64,000 nt of DNA from Prionace glauca. Its lineage: Eukaryota; Chordata; Chondrichthyes; Carcharhiniformes; Carcharhinidae. The notes under the pieces are model-generated. The model was not told where the DNA came from. It did no database searches and was given only the letters and a program-made list of their open reading frames with translations. Where the stretch lies: the NCBI GenBank assembly GCA_037974335.1, contig CM075760.1:17967059-18031058 (forward strand), in the 5' to 3' direction. The position numbers were made by a program, and so were the translations under genes. Below are positions 45,300 through 56,139 of this stretch, piece after piece; position 1 is the stretch's first letter; each line of letters begins with the position of its first letter.

Positions 45300-47745
45300 G
45301 CTGTGTTATGAGAAATGGCTAGGCTGGCTGGAGTGTTTCCGCTAGAGTTTGAAAGAATAAGTGGTGACTTGTTCTTGGATCTGGTGCTATGTAATGAGGC
45401 GGGTAGAATTAGGGACCTTGCGGTGAAAGATCCTCTTGGAGAGAGTGATCATTGTATGGTGGAGTTTCTGGTGCAGATGGAGGAGGAGAAAGTGGGTTCC
45501 CAGACACGCGTCCTTTGTTTGAATAGAGGGGAGTATGGTAGGATGAGAGAAGAATTGGCGAATGTGGACTGGGGGAGCGCGTTGGAAGGTAGGTCTGCTG
45601 AGGAGCAGTGGAGGATCTTTAAGGAGATCTTTCTTGGTGCTCAGCAGAAATTTATTCCGATGGTTAAAAAGGACAGTAGGAGGAGAGGTAATAAGCCGTG
45701 GATAACGAAGGAGGTGAAGGAAAGTGTTAAATTAAAAGCGGAGGAGTTTAGAGTAGCTAAGAGCAGTGGGCGAGAAGAGGATTGGGAAAGGTTTAAATGT
45801 CAACAAAGATTGACAAAGAAATTGATAAAGGAGGGTAGGAGAAGCTATGAGGCTGGGCTAGCACTTAATATAAAAAAGGATAGCAAGAGTTTTTATAAAT
45901 ATATAAAAAGGAAGAGGCTGGCTAGGGTAAACGTTGGTCCTTTAGAGGATGAGAAAGGGGAGCTCGTGGTAGGGGATGGGGATATGGCTAAGGTCTTGAA
46001 TAACTTTTTGTTTCTGTCTTCACGGAGGAGGACGTGAATAATTTGCCGGGTGTTAGCGATGGAAAGGTGGTAGGAATGGAGGGTCTTAATGACATTACTG
46101 TTACTAGAGAGGTGGTGCTCGACAGACTGGAGAGGCTGATTGTGGACAAGTCCCCAGGACCGGATGGAATGCATCCGAGGGTTCTGAAAGAAATGGCGGA
46201 GGTGATAGTCGTTGCCTTGGTGGTTATTTTCCAGACGTCGCTGGATTCCGGGGAAGTGCCAGAAGATTGGAAAACGGCTAATGTTACGCCGTTGTTTAAG
46301 AAGGGTGCCAGGTAAAAGGCGGGGAATTATAGGCCGGTTAGTTTAACGTCTGTGGTAGGTAAAATGTTAGAAACCGTCATTAAGGAGGAAATAGCGAGGC
46401 ATCTTGAGGGGAATTGCTTGATAGGGCGGACGCAACACGGTTTCATTAAAGGGAATCGTGTCTGACAAATTTACTGGAGTTCTATGAGGATGTGTCTAGG
46501 GCAGTGGATAGAGGAGAGCCGGTGGATGTGGTCTTTCTGGATTTTCAGAAGGCGTTTGACAAGGTACCTCACAAGAGGTTATTGGTGAAGGTCAGGGGAC
46601 ATGGAGTTGGGGGTAGGGTGTTAGCGTGGATAGAGGATTGGTTATCAAATAGGAGGCAGAGAGTGGGGGTCAATGGATGCTATTCGGATTGGCGGTTGGT
46701 GACTAGTGGGGTGCCCCAGGGATCGGTGCTGGGGCCTCAGCTATTTATCATTTATATAGATGATCTGGAGGAGGGAACCGAGTGCAGGGTGTCGAAATTT
46801 GCTGATGACACCAAGATTGGGGGAAAGGCAAATTGTGCGGAGGGTGTGGAGAGTCTGCAGAAGGATCTAGATAGGCTGGGCGAATGGGCCAGGAAATGGC
46901 AAATGGAATTTAATGTTGGCAAGTGTGAGGTGGTCCACTTTGGAAGGAGGAATGGTAGGAAGGACTATAACTTACGGGGCGAAAAACTGCAGCAGGCGAC
47001 GGTGCAGAGGGACCTCGGGGTCCTTGTGCATGAGTCGCAAAAACCCAGCTTGCAGGTGCAGCAGGTGGTCAGGAAGGCGAATGGGATGCTGGCCTTCATA
47101 GCGAGGGGGATTGAATATAGGAGTAGGGAGGTCTTGCTACAGCTGTGTAGGGCATTGGTGAGGCCGCAGCTGGAGTACTGTGTGCAGTTTTGGGCGCCGC
47201 ACCTGCGCAAGGATATTTTGGCCCTGGAGGGAGTGCAGAGGAGGTTTACTCGGCTGATACCGGAGTTGAGGGGATTGAGCTATGAGGAGAGGCTGAATAA
47301 ACTAGGTTTGTACTCGTTAGAGTTTAGAAGAATGAGGGGAGATCTCATTGAGACGTATAAGATGATGAATGGGATGGATAGGATAGAGGTGGAGAGACTC
47401 TTCCCGCTCAAAAAAGACAGTAGGACTAGGGGGCACAGCCTCAAGATAAAGGGGGGGGGGGGCGGTTTAGAACAGAGTTGAGGAGGAACTTCTTCACTCA
47501 AAGGGTGGTGAATCTCTGGAATTCTCTGCCCGTTGAAGTGGTGGAGGCTGCCTCGCCAAATATTTTTAAGAAACGGGTTGATGGGTTTTTGATAAGAGAA
47601 GGGATTAAGGGTTATGGGGAGAGGGCAGGAAGGTGGAGCTGAGTCACGACAGATCAGCCATGATCTTATTGAATGGCGGGGCAGGCTCGAATGGCCAGAT
47701 GGCCTACTCCTGCTCCTATTTCTTATGTTCTTATGTTCTTATATT
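45300..47745 (+). mobile_element. CR1 LINE, EN end to 3' tail, well preserved
   Basis: Open frames 45315-46037 (C-terminal EN: DLFLDLVLCNEAGRIRDLAV, and the linker ending FYKYIKRKRL), 46034-46315 (SPGPDGMHPRVLKEMAEVIV) and 46492-47481 ([84 protein letters not shown]). The frame breaks near 46035, 46315 and 46450, and a G run at 47451-47462 breaks the C-terminus. The 3' end has repeats of TTCTTATG, a CR1-type tail. Closely related to 56140-57463. Confidence 0.92.
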
Positions 47746-47900
47746 TTGAATGTGGTCTGACCAGAGTCTTATAAAAGTCAGCAGTACATCCCTGCTTTTA
47801 ATTCTAGCCCTCTGGAAATGAACGCTAACAGAAGGTCCTCTGTAATATCCAATGAATATTGACAGATTTACAGTCTGAGTCTCCATTATTACCAACTTTC
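47746..47900 (-). mobile_element. LINE remnant, inverted
   Basis: TTTTGAATGTGGTCTGACC, AGAGTCTTATAAAAGTCAGC and CATCCCTGCTTTTAATTC resemble a reversed LINE RT-thumb segment. The CR1 copy just upstream seems to have inserted into it. Confidence 0.45.
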
Positions 47901-48039
47901 CATACGCCCCTGACCCTCAACAACCTATCTAGGCTGTAAATGTTCTACTTTGGGCGTAAAAGGTCTTGGATTGAAGGGAGTTAAGTGAAGCTGTTTGTTT
48001 AGTGACTGTAATTGATCTGAGCCTCCATGGATCTGATTA

Positions 48040-48499
48040 GTGTGCCTGGACGGTTTTCTCTTTTCTATTAATAAGGGATTCCGTTCAATGTGTTGTCCTA
48101 TTGAGTCAGCGGGAGCGACGACTCTGACACTAACAGAGATCAGCGGCTGTGGAGACAGAGGGAGGGAGAAGAGAGACCTGAATCTGGGAACAATGGATTG
48201 GAACTTTCCAACAACGGATCGGAATCTGGGAACAATGAAACGGAATGTTCCAACAATGGGCCAGAATCTGAGTACAATGAATTGGAATGTTCCAACAATG
48301 GAGCAGAATCTGAGTACAATGAACTGGAATGTTATAACAATGGATCAGAATGTTCCAACCGAGGACAGGACTTTATTGTATTGGATATCTCAGTTTACTA
48401 CAGATGCTTCGTGGATAACATCAGCTGTTCGGATTGAATACCTACTGAAGGCGATTCAGTGCTTTTACTATCCCCTTCTGGCTATTGTTGGTGTTCCAG
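48040..48499 (+). CDS. GPR139-like GPCR, exon 1 (N-terminus and TM1 start)
   Basis: The frame is open from 48040 and ends at 48499 with A-I-Q-C-F-Y-Y-P-L-L-A-I-V-G-V-P plus one base at a strong donor GTAAGT (48500). GPR139-type receptors have a Y-Y-P-L-L..G-V-P-x-N segment at the start of TM1, and the exon junction completes Val-Asn with exon 2. The start is unsure: in-frame ATGs occur at 48040 and throughout a repeated stretch, the last at 48340, which would give a 53-codon exon end and a receptor of about 353 aa, nearer the family's short N-terminus. Four in-frame 14-residue repeats (48180-48347) precede it. A different frame is also open across the repeats but stops before TM1. Confidence 0.8.
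48180..48360 (+). repeat. 42-bp tandem repeat in GPCR exon 1 / 5' leader
   Basis: Four consecutive 42-base units start at 48180, 48222, 48264 and 48306, followed by a partial one. Each begins GAATCTG and contains ACAATG and CCAACAATGG-type phrases. Because 42 is a multiple of 3, the receptor frame gives 14-residue repeats (N-L-S-T-M-N-W-N-V-P-T-M-E-Q). Later units carry N-L-S sequons. Confidence 0.9.
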
Positions 48500-48984
48500 G
48501 TAAGTCCCTGGCTGGAATTGTACCGTCCCGACCACCACAGGAATCAGAGCAAGCGAGAGTTGGAGAATGGGGAGGTCTGTTGAACACTGGCAGGAATTTG
48601 CAGCTTGTGTAAGACTGAGGCTGTAAAGTCCTGTGCCCTGTGTCCAGTTCCCAATTCTACGAAAGATTATTTAACTGTATTGAATTCCTGTGCTCCGTTT
48701 GCTGCTCTTGTTGTTTCTGTTGAATATCTGTCTCCAGTTATTAATTCTTTCAGCCAGTGACAATTGACTCAGGGCCTTTGAGCTAGGATGTCTTCTATTT
48801 GCTGTGACTTTCCATAGACAAGTGACCTCAAATGCTCTTCCATCGTGAGTAAATGATTGAGACATAATCTTTTTTACCCTCTGCATATAACACCAGCTCA
48901 CCCACCCAATCACCAGGCCGCAGAAGCAATTTTATTGGTCATATATGCACAGCAGGATCTCACAGAGAGGGAGCATACTTCATA
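48500..48984. other. GPCR intron, 5' part; nothing recognised
   Basis: No repeat family or exon identified. Confidence 0.4.
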
Positions 48985-49260
48985 AAATTTGAAATTTACT
49001 CACCAGTGTCACAAATACGCAAACATTAACATTGCAGTTAAGTTGCTGTGAAAATCCCCGAGTTGCCACACTCCAGCGCCTGTTCTGGTACACTGAGGGA
49101 GAATTTAGCATGGCCAATGCACCTAACCAACACAACTTTCAGAGAGTGGGAGGAAACTCACGCAGACACGCACAGACGTGAAGACTCTGCACAGACAGGA
49201 GGCAAACCTGCAATTGATCCAAGCCCCAAGTGCTTTGAGGCAACAGCATTATCCCATGTA
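48985..49260 (-). mobile_element. tRNA-derived SINE, inverted
   Basis: CACCAGTGTCACAAATACGC tail at left, CACTCCAGCGCCTGTTCTGG and GAGAGTGGGAGGAAAC core; box B is lost at the right. Confidence 0.75.
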
Positions 49261-49269
49261 CCACCACAA

Positions 49270-49560
49270 ACTCTCCTAGAGTCACAGGAAAACAAACACA
49301 CAGACAGACCCAAACAGACATATACTGACCAATACGCACATTTACTGATAGAAGCAGTCGGATTTATACTTACTCCCACTTACTCCCACTCACACACAAA
49401 TTCAAGAATCAAAATTGCTGTAACATTCCAGAATAACGCACACTTTGGAACACGCGCCAGGTACTCTGTTGCTCACACAAAAAGCACGCACACACACACA
49501 TACTGGTACAGACAATATAGATGCACACAACACACACGCGGTAGGGAGTCAGGATAACAA
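49270..49560. repeat. CA-rich low-complexity tract
   Basis: Mixed CA-rich sequence (ACACACAGACAGACC, GCACGCACACACACACA). The open frames across it are by-products. Confidence 0.7.
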
Positions 49561-50159
49561 CTACTCTGTGCCCATTGGTGGCGGGGTCAGCAGTAAAACC
49601 GCGTGGCAGACTAGAACTCAGGCCCACGCCTGATTTCTCGCCTCCTGCAACCTTCATCGGCAACGGACAGACAGCGGATTCAGCCTCCAGCCCATTTCTG
49701 GCAAGAGGCTGAATAAATTATTGAAATTTATTTTAAAACAAATTTAATTAAAATTAGCAATCTTGGGATGTATTTGTCCAGCACACTTGCCTTTGCAGCC
49801 TCATTGGGAGAGGTTATGTACGGTGAGGAAAACAGCTGGCCACATGTATGAGGACGTGGCCTCGGCACTGGAACCGAATGCGATTGAGGACAGTGAGCAA
49901 GGTCGACAGCAAACGTAGATGCTCCTTGGGTAATGCCCAACAGGCACTGGCAACTGGGCAGTACTGGGGGTTGGGCCTGAGGTGGTAAGATCTACAGGAG
50001 GAGGGCCTGAAGATAGCGGGGCATATGGGCCATTGCGTGCAGGAGCGGGATCTGCAGAGGCTGGATCTGCAGGGGCGTGAGCAGAAGGGGCAGGGCCTGA
50101 AGGCAGATGGGCACTTGCGGAGTGGGCCGATGCAGTCGGGAGAGTGGCCCAGGCCCTGC

Positions 50160-50515
50160 TGCTGCTCTGCATGAGATTGGTGAGGGTAGCGCGTCCTACA
50201 GCCACTCTGCACATGATCGATGAGGCAGGGATGGGGTCTAGCTGCCTCTCTGCATGCACAATGGGATAGAGAGGGGACCTCGCTGCTCTCTGCATGGACA
50301 GTGAAATAGGGAGGGGGCCTCACTGTCTCTCTACATGCACAGTAGGGGAGGTAGGGGGCCTCACTGCCTCTCTGCATGGACAGTGGGATAGTGAGGGGAC
50401 CTCGCTGCTCTCTGCATGCACAGTGGGGTAGGGAGGGGGTCTCGCTGCTCCTCTGCATGCACAAAGGTTAGGAAGGGGGTCTCGTTGCCCCTCTGCATGC
50501 AGTTGATGTGGGGGA
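50160..50515. repeat. 41-bp minisatellite
   Basis: CTGCATG-type landmarks recur every 40-41 bases (50251, 50291, 50332, 50373, 50413, 50454 and 50494, with weaker units before). The unit is roughly CTCTGCATGCACAGTGGG, ATAGGGAGGGGGCCTCACTG. About eight or nine units. Minus-strand open frames here come from the repeat. Confidence 0.88.
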
Positions 50516-50789
50516 AGGGGGGGGGGATTGGTTTGAGTGTGGGTGGGGGTGGCGCTATATCCGGCAAGGGGCTACTCATGAAGAGCTGCTGCTCCCACAC
50601 TATCTGGGGGCAGCTTCTGTGTTGAAGCTAGCTGGAGTAGTAGAGAGCTGACAGATGTCTCTCTCAGACCAGGCATCTCACTGTTGGCTGCTATTGCGCA
50701 TTTGCAAGCGCATGTGTTTTGTCTGTTGTCGGTCTCCCGGCCAGCGTGTGGGAGCTGCAACTGATGAGGGCCACTGCTGAGGATGGTCT

Positions 50790-51600
50790 AACAACCATCG
50801 AGTTTTAACAGCAGAAAATGAGTCCCTTCAGCCAATTATGTCGGAACTGATTATCAAATACCTTTCCAATCGAATCCCATTTTCCAGCACTCGATCCACA
50901 GCCTTGTATGTTCTGATGTTTAAATTGCTGATCTAAATACCTCTTGTGGTCGTTCCCGCTTCTACCACCTTTCAGGCCCCGAGCTGCAGATCCCAGCATC
51001 CTGTGGACGGAAACATTTCTCCTCAAATCCACACAGAAATCTGCCCGTTATCTGAAATCCACGCCCCTCTGGTTATTGACACTTTCTAGTAAAGGGAAAA
51101 ACGTTTCTTCCTATCTATGTGAAGCATAATTTTGTACATATCACTCAGGTTCCCCCCCACAACCCCCACCTGAAAGCACTCCACCATCACCACACACTAC
51201 ACCCGTTCGCCATTCCTCGCACCAGCCCCCCCCCCCCCTCCCCCCCCCCCCGCCCCCCCCCCCGCCCCATCCGTCTCTGCTCTAAGTAAAAAGCCCAGCC
51301 CAACCAGCCTCTATATTCCTCATACATGAAATTCTTCAGCCCAGGCAGCATCCTGATGAATCTCCTCTCCACCGTCTCCAGTGCAATTACATCCTTCCTG
51401 TCGTGTGATGATCAGAGCTGCGCACAGTATTCTTGCTCTGGTCTAACAGGTATTTTATACACTCCCATCATAACCTCCCAGCTCTTATTTTCTATACTGC
51501 AGCTGCTAAAGGCAAGTATCCTCCATGATGTCTCAATCACATTACCTACCTGTCTTGCTGCCTTGAGGGATCCACATATATCCACCCAAAATTCATTCAT
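50790..51600 (-). mobile_element. CR1-like LINE 3' end, inverted, with C-rich tract
   Basis: Reversed LINE: C-terminal block at 50980-51060 (ACGGAAACATTTCTCCTC) and RT thumb at 51300-51600 (minus-strand MLPGLKNFMYEE and SWRILAFSSCSIENKSWEVM). A C-rich tract at 51226-51266 interrupts it. Confidence 0.7.
51226..51268. repeat. C-rich homopolymer-like tract
   Basis: Nearly pure C over about 40 bases with single T and G interruptions. Length is likely unreliable in assembly and such runs can form G-quadruplex on the other strand. Confidence 0.85.
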
Positions 51601-51953
51601 GAGGAGGATAGCCTGTTAGCGGGAGATACCAACAGTAACCAGGCCTGTGACACCACAGCTGGTTCTGCTGTGGAAAAGGGTGGGACAAAAAGCAAGCGAG
51701 CGGTAGTAATAGGGGACTTGCTAGTTAGAGGCACGGGCAGGCGTTTCTGTGGCCGCAATCAAAACTCCAGGATGATGTGTTGCCTGCCTGGTGCCAGGGT
51801 CAAGGAGGTGCCTGAGCCATTGCAGGACATTCTTAAGGGAGAGGGTGAGCAGCCAAAGGTACATATTAGTACCAACGATGTAGGTTGGAAAATAGATGAG
51901 GTCCGAAATGTGAATATAGAGAGTTAGGCAGAAGGCTAACGTGCAAGACCTCG
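51545..51953. repeat. large inverted repeat 2, left arm
   Basis: Recurs reverse-complemented at 53117-53525, near-identical by eye. It spans the end of the inverted LINE and the ORF1 esterase part of the forward CR1 (RAVVIGDLLVRGTGRRFCG, VHISTNDVGW). Confidence 0.88.
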
Positions 51954-54900
51954 AAGGTAGTACTTTCAGGAGTACTACAGGTACCACGTGCAAGTGAGAG
52001 TAGGAATAGGAGGATTGGGCAGATGAATTGGGCTTGACAGCTCGCACAGGGGACAGGGATTCAAATTTTTGGATCATTAAGATCGTTTCTGGGGAAGGGC
52101 TGATCCGTTCAAGAGGGCTGGGACTAACATCCTGGGGGGAAGATTTACTAGAGCCACTTGGGAGGGTTAAACTAGTTTGGCAAGGGTGTTGGACCCAATG
52201 CAGTAGAGATACAGAAGAGAAGTTGAGGAAAACACGGAAGTTAAAGAGAGCACATCAATTAGTTAAGGCATTGTCAGTAATGCAAGTACCATTCACATCA
52301 GGCAAAATCAAGATATGAGCAAGGGAAGTCCACATTAAACTGCATTTATTTCAATGCAAGAGGCCTGACGGGCAAGACAGATGAACTCAGGGGATTGATG
52401 GGTACGTGGGACTGGGATATTGTAGCAATTACTGAAACATGGCTAAGGGAGGGACAGGACTGGCAGCTTAATGTTCCAGCTTAATGTTGTACCTTTCCTG
52501 TAACAGATGTTATAGGAAAGGTACGACGAGGGGGGGGGGGGGAGTTACGCTTTTGATTAGGGAAAGCATCATGACTGTACTGAGAGGGGATATATCCGTG
52601 TTCGGCCACTGAGTCTATATCGGTAGAACAGAGAAATAAGAAGGGGGAAATCACTTTGATAGGGTTGTACTACAGGCCCCCAAATAGTCAGCGGGAAATT
52701 GAGGAACAAATCTATAAGGAGACTGCAGATAGCTCCAAGAAAAATAGCGTGGTAATAGTCGGGGATTTTAATTTTCCCAAGATTGCTTGGGACAGCCATC
52801 ATATTGGAGGGGTGGGTGGAGAGAAATTTGTTGAGTGTATTCAGGTGAAATTTGTTATTCAGTATGTGGGTAGCCCGACAAGACAGGGGGAAAAGCTTGA
52901 GCTCCTCTTGGGAAATAAGGAAGGGCAGGTGACAGAAGTGTGAGTGAGGGATCACTTTGGAACCAATGACCATAATTCTATTAGTTTTAAGATAGCTATG
53001 GAGAATGATAGGTCTGTCCTATAAGTTAATATTCTAAATTGAGGCAAGGCCAATTTGTATGGAATCAGGCAGGAACTTGCAAAAATTAATTGGGGCAACC
53101 TCTGGGAAGGAAAAGGGAGGTCTTGCACGTTAGCCTTCTGCCTAACTCTCTATATTCACATTTCGGACCTCATCTATTTTCCAACCTACATCGTTGGTAC
53201 TAATATGTACCTTTGGCTGCTCACCCTCTCCCTTAAGAATGTCCTGCAATGTCTCAGACACCTCCTTGACCCTGGCACCAGGCAGGCAACACATCATCCT
53301 GGAGTTTTGATTGCGGCCACAGAAACGCCTGCCCGTGCCTCTAACTAGCAAGTCCCCTATTACTACCGCTCGCTTGCTTTTTGTCCCACCCTTTCCCACA
53401 GCAGAACCAGCTGTGGCGTCACAGGCCTGGTTACTGTTGGTATCTCCCGCTAACAGGCTATCCTCCTCATGAATGAATTTTGGGTGGATATATGTGGATC
53501 CCTCAAGGCAGCAAGACAGGTAGGAAAAGTGGCATGCTTTCAACAGTGTGTTAACCAGGGTTCAGGGTAAACACATTCCTCTTAGAGTGAAGGGCAAGGC
53601 TGGCAGAAGCCGGGAACCCTGGGTGACTCGCGATATTGAGGCCCTGGTCAAGAAGAAGAAAGAGGCACATGACGTTCAAAGACAGCTGGGATAAAGTGAA
53701 TCTGTTGAAGAGTATAGGGGGTTTAAGAGCAGAGTTGTGAGAAATCGGGGACAAGATTTTTTTGACAGGCAAGCCAAAGGAGAATCCAAAGAGCTTCTAC
53801 AAATACATAAAGACCAGGAGAGTAACTAGGGAGAGAGTAGGGCCTCTTCAGGATCAACAAGATCATCTAAGTGCAGATCCACAAGAGATGGGTGAGATCC
53901 TAAATGAATATTTCTCATCAGTATTTACCATTGAGAAAAACATATATGTTAGGGAACTTGGGGAATTAAATATTGATATCCTGAGGAGTGTACATATTAT
54001 AGAGAAGGAGGTGATAGAAGTCTGTAAGTGCATCAAAGTAGATAAATCTGTGGGACCTGATGAGATATATCCAGGGCGTTGTGGGAGGCTAGGGAGGAAA
54101 TTGCGGGTCCCTTAGCAGAGATATTTGAATCATTGATAGTCACGGGTAAGGTGCCTGAAGATTGGAAAGTGACAAATGTTGTGCCTTTGTTTAAAAAAGG
54201 GCTGCAGAGAAAAGCCTGGGAACTAAAAGTGAGTTAGCCTCACATCTGTGGTGGATAAATTGTTGGAAGGTATTTTGAAAGACAGGATGGACAGGCATTT
54301 GGAAATGCAAGGACTGTTAGGGACAGTCGGCATGGCTTTATGAGTGGAAAATCATGTCTCACAAATTTGGTTGAGTTTTTTGAAGGGGTAACCAAAAAGG
54401 TAAATGAGGGCTTTGCAGTTGCTGATGTCTACATGGACTTTAACAAGGCCTTTGACAGGGTACCGCATGGTGGGTTGTTGCAGAAAGTTAAACCTCACGG
54501 GATCCAGGGTGAGGTGTGTAAATGGATAAAAATTGGCTTCTGTTGGTTGGTTGTAGAGGGTTGTTTTTCAAACTGGAGGCCTGTGAGCAGTGATGTGCCT
54601 CAGGACTCGGTGCTGGGTCCACTGTTATTTGTCTCTTATACTAACGATTTGGGTGACAATATAGGAGGCACGGTTAATAAGTTTGCAGATGTCACCAAGA
54701 TTGGAAAAGATCTTACAAGGATGCTGCTGGGATTGATGGATTGACTTATAAGGAGAGGCTGAATAGACTGGGACTTTTTTCTCTGGAACATAGAGGTTGA
54801 GGGGTGACCTTATGCGTGTCTATAAAATAATGAGGGGCATAGACAAGGTAGATAGTCAATATCTTTTCCCAAAGGTAGGGGAGTCTAAAACTAGAGGGCA

Positions 54901-55175
54901 TAGGATTAAGGTGAGAGGGGAGAGATTCAAAAGTGTCCAGAGAGCCATTTTTTTCTTCACACAGAGGGTGGTGAGTGTCAGGAACAAACTGCCAGAGGTA
55001 GTAATAGAGACGGGTACAATGTTATCTTTTAAAAAGTGTTTAGATAGGTGGGTACGATGGGTATAGAGGGATTTGGGTTAAATGCGGGCAATTGGGATTA
55101 GTTTAGAGGTTTAAAAAATGGGTGGCATGGACAAGTTGGGCCGATGGGCCTGTCACCATGCTGTAAACCTCTATG
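51603..55175 (+). mobile_element. CR1 LINE, ORF1 to 3' end, with inverted duplication
   Basis: ORF1 esterase-like piece (51670-51927: GDLLVRGT, STNDVGW), ORF2 endonuclease (about 52340-53110: TGLYYRPPN-like MIGLYYRPPNSQREIEEQ, VIVGDFNFPKIAWDSHHIGG), an inverted patch at 53117-53525, then linker and RT (53762-54115 YKYIKTRRVTRERVGPL; 54340-54744 [37 protein letters not shown]) and the C-terminus (54797-55066 KTRGHRIKVRGERF). Part of the RT between FAD and thumb is missing near 54710. It ends with CTCTATGACTCTATAATAA. Confidence 0.88.
53117..53525. repeat. large inverted repeat 2, right arm
   Basis: Reverse complement of 51545-51953 placed inside the LINE's endonuclease-to-RT linker: LINE sequence resumes on both sides (INWGNLWEGKG before, AFQQCVNQGSG-like after). 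Confidence 0.85.
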
Positions 55176-55774
55176 ACTCTATAATAAACACGAGTTACAG
55201 GGTTGACTGTATAGCTAGGGAAATGGCATTTGTGGACCTGTTGTGGAGGTAGATGAACTGTAGTGGATCCAGGCGATCTGGGAGGTCGGAATTGATTCAA
55301 ACCATGACAAAACTTTTGATGCATTTCATAATATTGAATATCAGAGTAACCGGACAATGATCATTAAGGCAGCCTGCTTGACTTTTCTTTTGTAGCGGCC
55401 TTGGTTTGGGTTTTTCTTACCTGATGCATAGATTAGCAACTTTCCGACTGAGAGACATTGAGCTTCAATGGTCCAGTAGGCCATAGTGGGAGAGCAGCAA
55501 ACGCATTGAATGCTATGGACAGTAGCTATTCGCTGAACCCTGAAGCTTTATCCCACTTTTGAAAGCAAACCCTGGTACTTGAGTTCTGTGCCAGTCGAGT
55601 GTGAGATTACTGTTTCTTCCTGTGTTGTGCGAATGGTGTCCACAAATCTGTGGTCTCCTCTTCAGGGTACAGATCTGTGTAAGTATAATAGTCGGAACTG
55701 TTGAGGCATCAGGATCTCCCTCTGCCAACTGTTAATATTGCGGTGTTAATCCAGATATTGTGGTGTTTATCCAG
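55176..55774. other. GPCR intron; nothing recognised
   Basis: No repeat family or exon identified. Confidence 0.4.
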
Positions 55775-56098
55775 AACACCGCTCAGGAAGGATAGTAGGA
55801 CTAAGGGGCACAGCCTCAAGATAAAGGGGGGGGGGCGGTTTAGAAGAGAGTTGAGGAGGAAATTCTTCACTCAAAGGGTGGTGAATCTCTGGAATTCTCT
55901 GCCCGTTGAAGTGGTGGAGGCTGCCTCGCTAAATATTTTTAAGATGCGGTTTGATGGGTTTTTGATAAGAGAGGGGATTAAGGGTTATGGGGAGAGGGCG
56001 GGAATGTGGAACTGAGCCACGACAGATCAGCCGTGATCTTATTGAATGGCGGGGCAGGCTCGAAGGGCTAGTTGGCCTACTCCTGCTCCTATTTCTTA
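55775..56098 (+). mobile_element. CR1 LINE 3' end
   Basis: Only the last 325 bp of CR1: TKGHSLKIKGGGRFRRELRR, FFTQRVVNLWNSLPVEVVEA and the CCTACTCCTGCTCCTATTTC tail. Strong truncation; same subfamily as the next copy. Confidence 0.88.
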
Positions 56099-56139
56099 TA
56101 TTGTCCAGAGGAAACCAGCACAGATAGGCACCAGCTTTG

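Noticed and set aside
48198-48437. Alternative frame over GPCR exon 1 (Asn/Glu/Ser-rich, ending C-F-V-D-N-I-S-C-S-D)
   Set aside because: Stops before the donor and does not join the receptor frame; it is open because the 42-bp repeat lacks stops in that frame.
49801-50464. Overlapping minus-strand frames of 164 and 216 codons
   Set aside because: They run through the 41-bp minisatellite, are open in more than one frame and have repetitive composition.
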